From: Alkalispirochaeta americana
GTDB lineage: Bacteria > Spirochaetota > Spirochaetia > DSM-27196 > Alkalispirochaetaceae
DNA length: 64,000 nt
NCBI RefSeq assembly: GCF_900156105.1
Contig: NZ_FTMS01000011.1
Coordinates: 79,467-143,466 of the forward strand
Direction: 5' to 3'
Shown here: piece by piece, positions 1-8,322 of the stretch
Numbering within the stretch: position 1 is the stretch's first letter
Layout of the letters: each line of letters starts with the position of its first letter
Program-made: the position numbers and the translations under genes
Notes under the pieces: generated by a model
Database searches by the model: none
The model's input: the letters and a program-made list of their open reading frames with translations, nothing else
What the model was told of the DNA's origin: nothing

Positions 1-26
1 TAATTCCGTACTATCTTATCGGCATT

Positions 27-1826
27 ATGAAGGATGATCTGAAAAATACCGTGAATAACTTTCCTGCCTCACCGGGCGTGTACCTGATGAAGGACTCCCA
101 GGAGCGAATTATCTACGTGGGAAAGGCCAAGAATCTCCGGGCCCGGGTTCGCTCCTATTTTCTGAAGGATAACCCCATCAAGACAAAGGTGCTCATGTCT
201 CACGTGACAGTAATTGACTACATCGTCACGGGGAACGAGTACGAGGCGCTCCTCCTGGAGAACAACCTGATAAAGCGCCACAGCCCTCGCTACAACATCA
301 ACCTGAAGGACGGAAAGAGCTATCCCGTTATCAGAATCACCGCCGATCCCTTTCCTCGAGTCTTTCAGACCCGGACAATAATCCAGGACGGCTCCCGCTA
401 CTTCGGACCCTACCCCGGAGTCAGCCGGTTGGAAAGCTACCTGGAATTGATAGAAAAACTATATCCCCTGAGAAAATGCCGTTCATCATCGCTGAAAAAG
501 CGGGAGCAGCCCTGCCTGTACCATCACATCGGACGATGCGCTGCAGTCTGCGCGGGGAAAACATCCCGAGACGAATACCTGCGGCGAGTGGAAAAGATCG
601 AATCCCTGCTCTCGGGAAAGACCGAGGCACTCCGCCGGGAGATCACTGAAAAAATGACTGCAGCAGGAGCCTCTCTCCAGTTCGAAAAAGCCGCGGAATA
701 CCGGGACATCCTGGCGGCGCTGGATCAGATGGAATCGGAGCAGCGGATTGTCGACTTCGACCCGGAAGTCCGCGACTATATCGGCTACGCCACGGGGGAG
801 ACCTTCTCGGCCTTCGTTGTCTTTCAAATGCGCCAGGGAAACCTCCTGGGCAGCACCACCTTTCACGGCGAGCTCCCCGGATCGGAAGAAGAAAACCTGG
901 TGGAGTTCGTGCTCCAGTTTTACAGTTCCACCAGCAGAGCCCCGCAAAAGCTCTATACATCGGCCTCACTGGGAGATGTAGCCCCCCTGAAGCGTTTTTT
1001 CCAGGAAGAGCTTTCCACAGAAGTCGATATCAGCCCGCCCGGATCAACCCGGGACGCTGCCATCCTGCGGCTCTGCACAGAAAATGCCCGACAGGAACTG
1101 GAGCGACTCCAGCGAGCCCGTGGCGATCTGCCTGCACTGGAAGAACTGGCCCGGCTGCTTCACCTCCCGGCCCCGCCTCTGCGCATCGAAGGTTTCGATA
1201 TCGCCCAGGTGGGAGGGCACCATACCGTAGCTTCCCTGGTAAGCTTCTCCCGGGGCGTCCCCGACAAGAGCCAGTATAAGCGGTTCCGCATCAAATCACT
1301 CCCCGACGGAGCCATCGACGACTTCGGAGCCATGAGAGAAGTCCTGGCCCGCCGCTACAGCCGTGTGAAAAACGAGAAGCTTCCCAAGCCGGACCTGATT
1401 CTGATCGACGGAGGCAAGGGACAGGTCAGCGCAGCCCGGGGAATTCTCCTGGCCCTGGAGCTGCCTATCCCCATCGTGGGCCTGGCGAAACGGGAGGAGG
1501 AAATCTTCCTGGACGACACGAAAGAGCCCCTGCGGCTGCCCGAGGGAACACCAGCCCTGCGCCTTCTCCAGCACGTACGTGACGAGGCACACCGCTTTGC
1601 CACCACCTACCGGGGATCGCTCCAGAAAAAAGACGCCCTCACCTCCCTGCTTCAGGCCGTGCCGGGGATCGGGCCCCGGCGGGCAGCACGGATCATGAAA
1701 GCCTTTCCCCGGGAGGAAAGCCTCCTGGAGACACCCCTGGATATCATCGCCAAAAGCACCGGCATATCGGAGGATCTGGCCCGGGAGATTCAGAACCACC
1801 TGCGTAAATCCCGGGAAGGTTCCTGA
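27..1826 (+). CDS. uvrC: UvrABC excinuclease subunit C
   Basis: Nucleotide excision repair endonuclease that makes both incisions around a UvrB-marked lesion. The 599-aa length is normal for UvrC. The N-terminal GIY-YIG nuclease lies at about residues 15-95 (GVYLMKD, then YVGKAKN). A UVR (UvrB-binding) motif is near 205-240 and the RNase H-like 5' nuclease domain near 380-540 (GFDIAQ and LILIDGGKGQ carry the acidic residues). A C-terminal helix-hairpin-helix pair (VPGIGPRRA) ends the protein. It converges with holA, leaving only 1 bp between them. Only 26 bp of upstream sequence is in the window, so its promoter cannot be judged. Confidence 0.97.
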   Translation: MKDDLKNTVNNFPASPGVYLMKDSQERIIYVGKAKNLRARVRSYFLKDNPIKTKVLMSHVTVIDYIVTGNEYEALLLENNLIKRHSPRYNINLKDGKSYPVIRITADPFPRVFQTRTIIQDGSRYFGPYPGVSRLESYLELIEKLYPLRKCRSSSLKKREQPCLYHHIGRCAAVCAGKTSRDEYLRRVEKIESLLSGKTEALRREITEKMTAAGASLQFEKAAEYRDILAALDQMESEQRIVDFDPEVRDYIGYATGETFSAFVVFQMRQGNLLGSTTFHGELPGSEEENLVEFVLQFYSSTSRAPQKLYTSASLGDVAPLKRFFQEELSTEVDISPPGSTRDAAILRLCTENARQELERLQRARGDLPALEELARLLHLPAPPLRIEGFDIAQVGGHHTVASLVSFSRGVPDKSQYKRFRIKSLPDGAIDDFGAMREVLARRYSRVKNEKLPKPDLILIDGGKGQVSAARGILLALELPIPIVGLAKREEEIFLDDTKEPLRLPEGTPALRLLQHVRDEAHRFATTYRGSLQKKDALTSLLQAVPGIGPRRAARIMKAFPREESLLETPLDIIAKSTGISEDLAREIQNHLRKSREGS

Positions 1827-1827
1827 A

Positions 1828-2883
1828 TCAGACTCCTCTGAAACCGGACGCCCCGGGAAACTCCCAGGGCCGCCGGGCAAAAGGAGCCGCCACATTCCAG
1901 CGGCCCTTCCTGCTGATCACACTATAGAGATACTGCTGCACTATTCCTCCGTGAAGCGTGGCAGGAACAGAGCGGAGAAGCGCATCGGTATCACCCGTGA
2001 GAACGCGGAGAGCCCTGCAGTCTTCGAGAGAATAGCGGGATATTCCCCCCAGGAGACTTTTCTGGAGCCGTTTTCCCGCGATTCGTTGCCCCGATCGCCG
2101 GGCCTGTTCCTCAAAGAGCTTTCCCTGGGGAACTCCCCCGGCACGCAAGGTCTGGAGAGAAAAGAGCCGATCCACCTGCCAGGCAATCCCCAACACAACC
2201 TGGACCGCATCCATCGTCATCAGAAGCTTCACGGCAATATCCAGTGCGTGGTCCAGATCCTCGGCAAGAATTGCATCAAAGAGGGTAAAGATACTCTCTT
2301 CCCTTGCATGATAGATGTACTGATCCACATGCTCCAGAGTGATCTGCTTCCCGAAAAAGGCCATGAGCCGGTCCGCTTCCTGTCGAAGATCAAGTGTGTT
2401 ATTTTCCACCAGCTCCAGGAGAAGCTCCAGCGCCTCGGGATCGATTCGGGCATCGTGGCGCCTGAAATACCCCGAGAGCCAGCCCTTTTTCTGGCTCTCG
2501 AACATTTCCCAAAAGATTTTGGTGTGGCGGCTACCCACAGCATCCTTCACGTCTTTATGAAGGGAAACCTCGGAGCTCTCCAGGAGGAGCACCGATGTTT
2601 TCGAAGGATTTTCTGCGTAGCGGACCAGGGGAAGGATATCCTCCTTCCGCTTGAGCTGCTCCACTGCCCGGTACCTCACCAGCGAAGCTGATCCAAAGAG
2701 GGAGCCGTTCTGAAGGATGTCCACCACCCGATCGGGGGGAGTCTCAAAAGCGTAGAAGGAGTGCTCCTCCAGATCCTGACCATAGGCGTTCCGCAAAGCT
2801 CCCCGCAACTCCAGGAAGGCAGCCTGCTTCTCACCCTCCTCAGGTCCCAGATGAAGCAACAGGGAAGGAAAGGACTGGGCCAT
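1828..2883 (-). CDS. holA: DNA polymerase III delta subunit (HolA-like)
   Basis: 351-aa protein resembling the delta subunit of the clamp loader, which opens the beta clamp. HolA is poorly conserved, so the call rests on length, overall pattern and the C-terminal collar-like helical region (residues about 210-330, with VLGIAWQVDRLFSLQ and a terminal GGIVQQYLYSVISR segment). There is no intact Walker A, as expected for delta. It is the last gene of the long minus-strand run; its ATG follows the lexA stop by 6 bp, so it is very likely cotranscribed with lexA. Confidence 0.8.
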   Translation of the reverse strand: MAQSFPSLLLHLGPEEGEKQAAFLELRGALRNAYGQDLEEHSFYAFETPPDRVVDILQNGSLFGSASLVRYRAVEQLKRKEDILPLVRYAENPSKTSVLLLESSEVSLHKDVKDAVGSRHTKIFWEMFESQKKGWLSGYFRRHDARIDPEALELLLELVENNTLDLRQEADRLMAFFGKQITLEHVDQYIYHAREESIFTLFDAILAEDLDHALDIAVKLLMTMDAVQVVLGIAWQVDRLFSLQTLRAGGVPQGKLFEEQARRSGQRIAGKRLQKSLLGGISRYSLEDCRALRVLTGDTDALLRSVPATLHGGIVQQYLYSVISRKGRWNVAAPFARRPWEFPGASGFRGV

Positions 2884-2889
2884 AGGATT

Positions 2890-3501
2890 TTACCCGTAAC
2901 TCCGGAGAAGATGCGCCAACGTTCCCAGGATGCGAACTTCCCGCGTATAGATCGGTGCATAGGCGGGGTTTTCTGCCTTGAGCTGAACCCGGCTTTGCTC
3001 CCGGTAGAAGCGCTTCAGCGTAACAGCCTCATCGACCAGGGCCACCACAATTTGTCCGTTCTCTGCTACCGGGGTACTGACAATTACCGCGATATCTCCC
3101 TCAAGAATTCCGGCCCCTGCCATGCTGTCGCCCCGGACCCGAAGAGCAAAGTAATCCTGGTCCCGCAGGAGGGATTCCGGGACATCGATGGTCCCATCGT
3201 AATGCTCCTCGGAGAGGACGGGTGCCCCCGCCGCAACCGTTCCAATAATCGGAACCTTCCGGGGAGCGGGTTCGTCTCCGACAGGATCCTCATGATGGAG
3301 GATCTCGATGGCCCGGGAGCGGTGGGCGTTGCAGCGAATCATGGATTTTCGCTCCAGGGCTTTCACGTGGCCGTGCGCTGCCTTCACGGAGATCCCGAAG
3401 TGTTCTGAGAGATCCCGAATCGCGGGGGGATACTTCTTCTCCCGGATAAAATCCTGGATCGCCTCAAAGACTTCCTGCTGCCGTGGCGTGATGGATTTCA
3501 T
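2890..3501 (-). CDS. lexA: LexA repressor
   Basis: SOS repressor of 203 aa, the normal LexA length. It has an N-terminal winged helix (PPAIRDLSEHFGISVKAAHG), an Ala91-Gly92 autocleavage site in TVAAGAPV, and the Ser126 (RGDSMAG) / Lys163 (EAVTLKRF) catalytic dyad. The ATG overlaps the stop of the upstream sigma-54 activator gene (ATGA), so it appears translationally coupled to a two-component operon, an unusual setting for lexA. I see no convincing SOS box immediately upstream, because that region is coding. Confidence 0.95.
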   Translation of the reverse strand: MKSITPRQQEVFEAIQDFIREKKYPPAIRDLSEHFGISVKAAHGHVKALERKSMIRCNAHRSRAIEILHHEDPVGDEPAPRKVPIIGTVAAGAPVLSEEHYDGTIDVPESLLRDQDYFALRVRGDSMAGAGILEGDIAVIVSTPVAENGQIVVALVDEAVTLKRFYREQSRVQLKAENPAYAPIYTREVRILGTLAHLLRSYG

Positions 3502-4892
3502 CGTTCTACCTCAATACCAAGTTTCTTGATTTTGCCGTGCAAACTGCCGGGATATATCCCCAAGGCCTGGGCGGTGCGGGAAATATTGTTATTGTGAGCA
3601 CGCAACTTGGCTTGCAAAAAATCCCGCTCAAAACAATCCCGAGCCTCGGAGAGGCCCATATCCAGATAATCAGCCAGGGCAGACCCTTTTTCGGAACCAT
3701 CCTCCGGAACCTGCCCGGGAGCCGCCCCCCCCAGAAATCGCCGGGCCTCTTCCCGAGTCAGCGAAGTACCAGCAGCCATGATGCTAACCCGTTCGGCAAA
3801 GTTCTTCAACTCTCGCACATTCCCCGGCCAGGAATGAGCACACAACTCCTCCATCGCCTGGGGTTCACAGACCAGGCACCGCTCCTGTCCCCGTTCCCGC
3901 GCACAATCCTCCAGGAAGCGATTCAGGAGAATCGGAATATCCTCCCTGCGTTCACGCAAGGAGGGCATACGAAGAGGAACCACATTTAACCGGAAAAAAA
4001 GATCTTCCCGAAAGGTTCCGCTCTGAATCTCCCGGGAAATGTCTTTATTTGTGGCTGCGATAATCCGGACATCCACAGCGATCGTCTCCTCGCCGCCCAC
4101 CCGTTGCAAACGCATTTCCTGAATGACACGAAGAACCTTCGCCTGGGCACCAGCGGACATATCGGCAACTTCATCAAGAAAGAGCGTTCCCCCATGGGCA
4201 TGCTCAAACTTCCCCCGCCGTGCCGCATGAGCGCCGGTGAAGGCACCCTTTTCGTGGCCAAAGAGCTCCGTCTCGATCAGCGTCTCCGGGAGGGCTGCGC
4301 AGTTTACTGCAACAAAGGGCTGATCGCGGCGGGTGCTTGCGCCATGGATTTCCCGGGCGGCCAGCTCCTTGCCGGTGCCGTTCTCCCCGATAATCAGGAC
4401 ACGGGCATCGCTCTCCCCGATCTGACGAATGACTTCCCGCACCTCCTTCAGGGCCGAACTCACCCCCACAAGGCGGGAGCGGGCGGAGGCAGGGCTATAG
4501 TTGCGAAGCATCTCGTTTTCCCGCCGAAGATCCTTCATTTCCAGCGCCAGCCGGACCACTCTGGTAATCCGATCAAGGCTGAGGGGTTTTTCTATAAAGT
4601 CGAAGGCTCCGCGTTTTACGGCCTTCACCGCCATGTCGATCGAACCGTGACCGCTTATGATAACCACGGGGATTTCCGCATCATGGGAGCGAATATCGTT
4701 AAGCACATCCAGGCCACCCCGTTCCGGAAGCCACACATCCAGGACTACACAGTCCACCAGATCCTCTTTCAGCACACCCATCCCGGACAGCCCATCCTGG
4801 GCGACTAATACCCGATATCCCTCATCGGAAAGAATATCCGAGAGTATCTGGCGAATGCCTTCCTCGTCATCAATAACAAGAATCGTTTTCAT
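3498..4892 (-). CDS. NtrC/NtrX-family sigma-54 response regulator
   Basis: 464-aa enhancer-binding activator. The receiver domain covers residues 1-120 with phospho-acceptor Asp52 (CVVLDVWLP) and the switch Lys in EKPLSL. The AAA+ domain spans about 145-385, with Walker A GENGTGKE and the sigma-54 contact loop GAFTGA. A Fis-type helix-turn-helix closes the protein (ISRTAQALGIYPGSLHGKI). It lies directly after its kinase (1-bp overlap) and in the same run as rpoN, so it very probably activates sigma-54 holoenzyme. Promoter targets are not visible here. The match to NtrX is by gene order with an NtrY-like kinase; the specific signal is unknown. Confidence 0.93.
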   Translation of the reverse strand: MKTILVIDDEEGIRQILSDILSDEGYRVLVAQDGLSGMGVLKEDLVDCVVLDVWLPERGGLDVLNDIRSHDAEIPVVIISGHGSIDMAVKAVKRGAFDFIEKPLSLDRITRVVRLALEMKDLRRENEMLRNYSPASARSRLVGVSSALKEVREVIRQIGESDARVLIIGENGTGKELAAREIHGASTRRDQPFVAVNCAALPETLIETELFGHEKGAFTGAHAARRGKFEHAHGGTLFLDEVADMSAGAQAKVLRVIQEMRLQRVGGEETIAVDVRIIAATNKDISREIQSGTFREDLFFRLNVVPLRMPSLRERREDIPILLNRFLEDCARERGQERCLVCEPQAMEELCAHSWPGNVRELKNFAERVSIMAAGTSLTREEARRFLGGAAPGQVPEDGSEKGSALADYLDMGLSEARDCFERDFLQAKLRAHNNNISRTAQALGIYPGSLHGKIKKLGIEVER

Positions 4893-6790
4893 TATGCCTT
4901 TGCCTCTTGATGCCGGTCATGCCGATCATGCCGGTCCAGGGGAAGATCGATGATAAACACCGTGCCGGAACCGGGAGTACTTTCGCAGGAAATCCGGCCT
5001 CGGTGATCAAAAATAATCCGCTCCACGATGGCAAGCCCCAGACCGGTACCATCACGCTTGCCCGTTACGTAGGGGACAAAAATCGATTCCTCCAGATCGG
5101 GAGCAATCCCTGGTCCGTTATCCTCAACCCGAAAACGACAGTATTCATGCCCCGATTTTCGCACCACATCGGTGTGAAAGCGTACCAGAACCCCCTTGGG
5201 CGCTGCCTCGGCGGCGTTGGTAACCAGGTTCACAATCACCTGCCGCATCAGTCCTGGGTCCAGAGGCAAAACCAGGCCCGGATCCAACCCGTCAATATCG
5301 ATCTCTACGCGAGGATCTGCCTGGAAAACACTGACAGCCTCTCGAACAAGTTCTTTCAGAGGAACCAGCGAAAATGCGGGGAGAGGCAGCCGGGCAAAGG
5401 AGCGAAACTCGTTCAGGAGCGCCGAGAGGGTATCGACCTCTCTCAGGATGGTATCAACCGTTCTTTCCAGAACTTCGGGAAAATCCGGGGAGCCGGTCTG
5501 ATGCTTTCTTCGCAGGCGCTCTGTCGCCAGCCGGATGGGAGTAAGAGGATTCTTGACCTCGTGAGCCAGGCGTTGTGCTATTTCCTGCCAGGCCTGGACC
5601 TTTTCGGCCTGGGCCATCCGTCGTTGCGCCCGATCAAGATCAGTCACCATATTGTTGAAGGAAATTACCAACAACCCCAAATCATCCGAGGGACGGCCCA
5701 GAATCCGCACCGAATAATCGCCCTCTGCTACACTCCGGGTGGCCTCCTCAAGGGACTCGATGGGGCGAATGATACGATCGGCAAGGAAAAAGCTGGTCAG
5801 CACTGCCATAAGCATAATCGGCACAAAGAACGAGCCGTAGACCAGCCCCGCAAAGATACCAAAGAAGGGCCTGATGTCCCGCAGCCCCTGAAAGAACCCC
5901 ATCACCCGGGCCATATCCCGGGTGGTTTGCCCAAAACCGGGAGGAAGGCTCGTGGTTATTGCTGCCCGCCCCGCCCAGGGATGATCCAGGGGAAGATCGA
6001 GCCTCAACAGCTCTTCCGTTCCCTGGTGGATCGTACGCACCGCCGAGGGCTCTCCGGATCCGATCACGCCCAGGAGACCTGGAGAATAAAAACGCCCCTG
6101 GCGAAGATCTTCCCGACCCAGAAAGAACCAGTCCCGACCTGTTTTATCGAAGATCTGTACCGCTGCCAGCGTGGGCAACCGCCCCTGCAGAGCCTTCCAG
6201 AGAGCTCCTTCCTCCGGAGGAGACTCGCCGGGAACCAGAAGATCTTCCAGATCCTCCAGCGTTGCGAGATGCTTCAGGTCCTGAACATGGCGATCATGAT
6301 ACTCCAGAACAAGGGCAAGGCCGTCCGAGAGAGCATCATCGGTACCGATATGAAAGAGAAGCTCCTGGGCCGAGGAGAGGAAGTTAACCGACAGCACCCC
6401 CTGGGGAATCGCCGAGAGCCCCACCACCACAAGGAAACATACCGAGAGCCTGCTCTTGAGCATGCTCCCCGCAACTCCCCGGCGCCGATCCCGAAGGAGC
6501 CGGAGCAGGTTCAGCGCCACAATTCCCAGGAGAACCACCGAGACGATCATTCCCAGAAGGGCAAAAAAAGCAGCGAGCCTGATCTGAAACCGTTCAGGAC
6601 CCCGGCCAAGCTCCCGGGAGAGAAGAACCGCCAGCACCACCACGGTGATATAGAGGGTTCCCAGGCTCAGCACCGCCGTAAGGGATGCCGAGGTTGTTCT
6701 CTGAACTCGCCGGGAGGGGGCTTTTCTCTTTTTACTCCTCAAATCCGCTTTCAAAAAGCTGAACCAGCTGTTCCACCGCTTCCTCCTCAT
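4892..6790 (-). CDS. NtrY-like membrane sensor histidine kinase
   Basis: About 630 aa. Two N-terminal TM segments (around residues 40-60 and 75-100) and a third near 130-150 precede a periplasmic sensing region. A further TM segment (SFFVPIMLMAVLTSFFLA) leads into HAMP. The H-box is AHEVKNPLTPIRL, followed by N, G1 (DNGPGI) and G2 (GTGLGL) boxes. The start is uncertain: in-frame GTG (6796) and ATG (6790) lie inside the 3' end of ptsH, and no good ribosome site precedes either. A later TTG start near the ptsH stop, after its GAGGAG, is possible. The C-terminus ends in a charged RHDRHDRHQ tail encoded by a 9-bp repeat. Confidence 0.9.
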   Translation of the reverse strand: MRRKRWNSWFSFLKADLRSKKRKAPSRRVQRTTSASLTAVLSLGTLYITVVVLAVLLSRELGRGPERFQIRLAAFFALLGMIVSVVLLGIVALNLLRLLRDRRRGVAGSMLKSRLSVCFLVVVGLSAIPQGVLSVNFLSSAQELLFHIGTDDALSDGLALVLEYHDRHVQDLKHLATLEDLEDLLVPGESPPEEGALWKALQGRLPTLAAVQIFDKTGRDWFFLGREDLRQGRFYSPGLLGVIGSGEPSAVRTIHQGTEELLRLDLPLDHPWAGRAAITTSLPPGFGQTTRDMARVMGFFQGLRDIRPFFGIFAGLVYGSFFVPIMLMAVLTSFFLADRIIRPIESLEEATRSVAEGDYSVRILGRPSDDLGLLVISFNNMVTDLDRAQRRMAQAEKVQAWQEIAQRLAHEVKNPLTPIRLATERLRRKHQTGSPDFPEVLERTVDTILREVDTLSALLNEFRSFARLPLPAFSLVPLKELVREAVSVFQADPRVEIDIDGLDPGLVLPLDPGLMRQVIVNLVTNAAEAAPKGVLVRFHTDVVRKSGHEYCRFRVEDNGPGIAPDLEESIFVPYVTGKRDGTGLGLAIVERIIFDHRGRISCESTPGSGTVFIIDLPLDRHDRHDRHQEAKA

Positions 6791-6995
6791 CGTCACCGTC
6801 GGCCTTGATCCGGATCATGGCCTGATACCCCGCGCCCAAGGTTATGATCCCCATAATCGACTTGGCGTTTATCGTTTCATGCTCTGTGGCAAACTCGATA
6901 TGCGATGAAAATCGGGCAGCAGCCTGCACAATCATTGCGGCGGGTCGTGCGTGGATTCCCGCACGGTTTCGTACCACCACATCCTTCTCCGTCAT
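6732..6995 (-). CDS. ptsH: HPr phosphocarrier protein
   Basis: 87-aa HPr with the EI-phosphorylated His15 (AGIHARPA) and the regulatory Ser46 (NAKSIMG), which is the substrate of HPr kinase. Both sites are intact. It lies 15 bp downstream of hprK. No EI or EII genes are in the window, so a purely regulatory role, or one shared with a PTS elsewhere, cannot be distinguished. Its last 59 codon-encoding bases overlap the N-terminal reading frame proposed for the downstream kinase. Confidence 0.96.
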   Translation of the reverse strand: MTEKDVVVRNRAGIHARPAAMIVQAAARFSSHIEFATEHETINAKSIMGIITLGAGYQAMIRIKADGDDEEEAVEQLVQLFESGFEE

Positions 6996-7009
6996 AGTGC
7001 GTTACCTCG

Positions 7010-7990
7010 CTAAATACCTTTTTTCTGCAAGTATGCCTTGCGCGCGTTTTCGCTATCGAGCCAACGCATCACATTCTGGTTAAACTCGCGGGCAGAATAA
7101 TACCCCATTTTCTTAAGACGTTCATTCATTGCCGCTGTTTCAATGATAATCGGGATATTTCTGCCGGGTTTAACAGGAACTTCTATGTAGGGAGTTGCCA
7201 CTCCCAGGATTTCGTAGCTCTGCTCATCAGCTCCAATCCGGTCGTATTCTTTGGACGCATCCCACGCTTCAAGACGGCAGATAAGCTGAATCTGTTTTTT
7301 GTCCCTGATCGACCCCACTCCGGAGAGGTGGGCGATGTTGATAATTCCCAGGCCCCGAATCTCCATATGGTGACCCAGGGCCGGATTTGCCCCCTGCCCC
7401 ATGAGGATGTTCCCCGCTACGCGACGAATCTCCACGGCATCGTCCGCCACAAGCCGGTGCCCCCGCTCGATCAGCTCCAGAGCGGCCTCACTCTTGCCAA
7501 CTCCGCTCTCTCCCAGAAGCAGCATTCCTATTCCGAAGACTTCCACCAGGGTGGCGTGAATCGTCTTTCGGGCAGCAAAGACATTCCCCAGAGCCCGAAT
7601 CAGCCGCATGGTGAACTCACTGGTATCAAGGTTCGTCTGGAGAAGGGGGCATCCACTGATCTCGGCCAGCCTGGCAAAAGAGGGAGTAGGCTCAAGACCA
7701 TGCGTAAAGAGACAACAGGGAATGCTGCTCTGGAAAAGCCGCTCCACCGATTCAAGAGTTTCCTGCTGCTCCAGGCGCTCCAGATAGGCCTGTTCTCCAC
7801 GACCAAAAATCTGTATCCGCTGGGCTCCAAAGAGATCGAAAAACCCGCTCAGGGCAAGACCAGGCCGATTCAGCTCTGGTGTCTCGATGCGGCGCAACAA
7901 ACCGCTACGCCCACCGATGCACACCAGCCCGAGATCGTTATTTTCCTTCAGATCGAGATCAAGCAGATCCAAAACGGTAAACTGTTCCAT
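7010..7990 (-). CDS. hprK: HPr kinase/phosphorylase
   Basis: 326-aa bifunctional HPr(Ser) kinase/phosphorylase. Walker A is GESGVGKS at residues 160-167, the adjacent catalytic segment is RLVADDAV, and the HprK signature MEIRGLGIINI lies near residue 207. It sits directly upstream of ptsH, its substrate gene, and downstream of hpf in the rpoN run. In Firmicutes HprK drives catabolite repression through CcpA. In spirochaetes and proteobacteria it is found in regulatory loci like this one, where its output is less well known. Confidence 0.96.
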   Translation of the reverse strand: MEQFTVLDLLDLDLKENNDLGLVCIGGRSGLLRRIETPELNRPGLALSGFFDLFGAQRIQIFGRGEQAYLERLEQQETLESVERLFQSSIPCCLFTHGLEPTPSFARLAEISGCPLLQTNLDTSEFTMRLIRALGNVFAARKTIHATLVEVFGIGMLLLGESGVGKSEAALELIERGHRLVADDAVEIRRVAGNILMGQGANPALGHHMEIRGLGIINIAHLSGVGSIRDKKQIQLICRLEAWDASKEYDRIGADEQSYEILGVATPYIEVPVKPGRNIPIIIETAAMNERLKKMGYYSAREFNQNVMRWLDSENARKAYLQKKGI

Positions 7991-8000
7991 AGCAATGGGA

Positions 8001-8303
8001 TCAGGCCTTATGCTCCTGAACCTTTTCTACTTCCTTCCGGACTTTCATATCAACCTTGTCCACCAGCTCGTGTATGCCCTGGTTGAGATCGTAGGTTTTC
8101 GTTTTCACGACGGCCCGCAGCCCCCACCGGAAATGAATCTTTGCTTCTATCTCGAACTGGTGATCTTTTTCCCTGGTGAGGGTAAAGTCCAGATCCACGA
8201 TCTTGTCGGTGGCAAAATCGATTTTCTGTAGTCGCTCTTCCAGAAACTCTCGTGTAGATTCACTTGCATCGAAATGTACCGATTTAATCGTAATGTTCAT
8301 CAA
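8001..8303 (-). CDS. hpf: Ribosome hibernation-promoting factor / RaiA family
   Basis: 100-aa short-form HPF. The N-terminal beta-strand pattern (MMNITIKSVHFDASESTREFLEERLQK, broken here by function only) and the basic central part fit the S30AE domain that binds the 30S subunit. It lacks the C-terminal dimerisation domain of long HPF. It is placed immediately after rpoN, a gene order shared with many proteobacteria. Confidence 0.92.
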   Translation of the reverse strand: MMNITIKSVHFDASESTREFLEERLQKIDFATDKIVDLDFTLTREKDHQFEIEAKIHFRWGLRAVVKTKTYDLNQGIHELVDKVDMKVRKEVEKVQEHKA

Positions 8304-8322
8304 TAAACCTCCGGTTCGTTTG

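Noticed and set aside
3480..3560. SOS box in front of lexA
   Set aside because: Neither CTGT-N8-ACAG nor GAAC-N4-GTTC type sites are evident; the region is the coding end of the sigma-54 activator.
4907..6808. 633-codon open frame on the plus strand opposite the sensor kinase
   Set aside because: It is antisense to a well-supported kinase, has no ribosome site or recognisable motifs, and has a composition typical of a GC-rich shadow frame.
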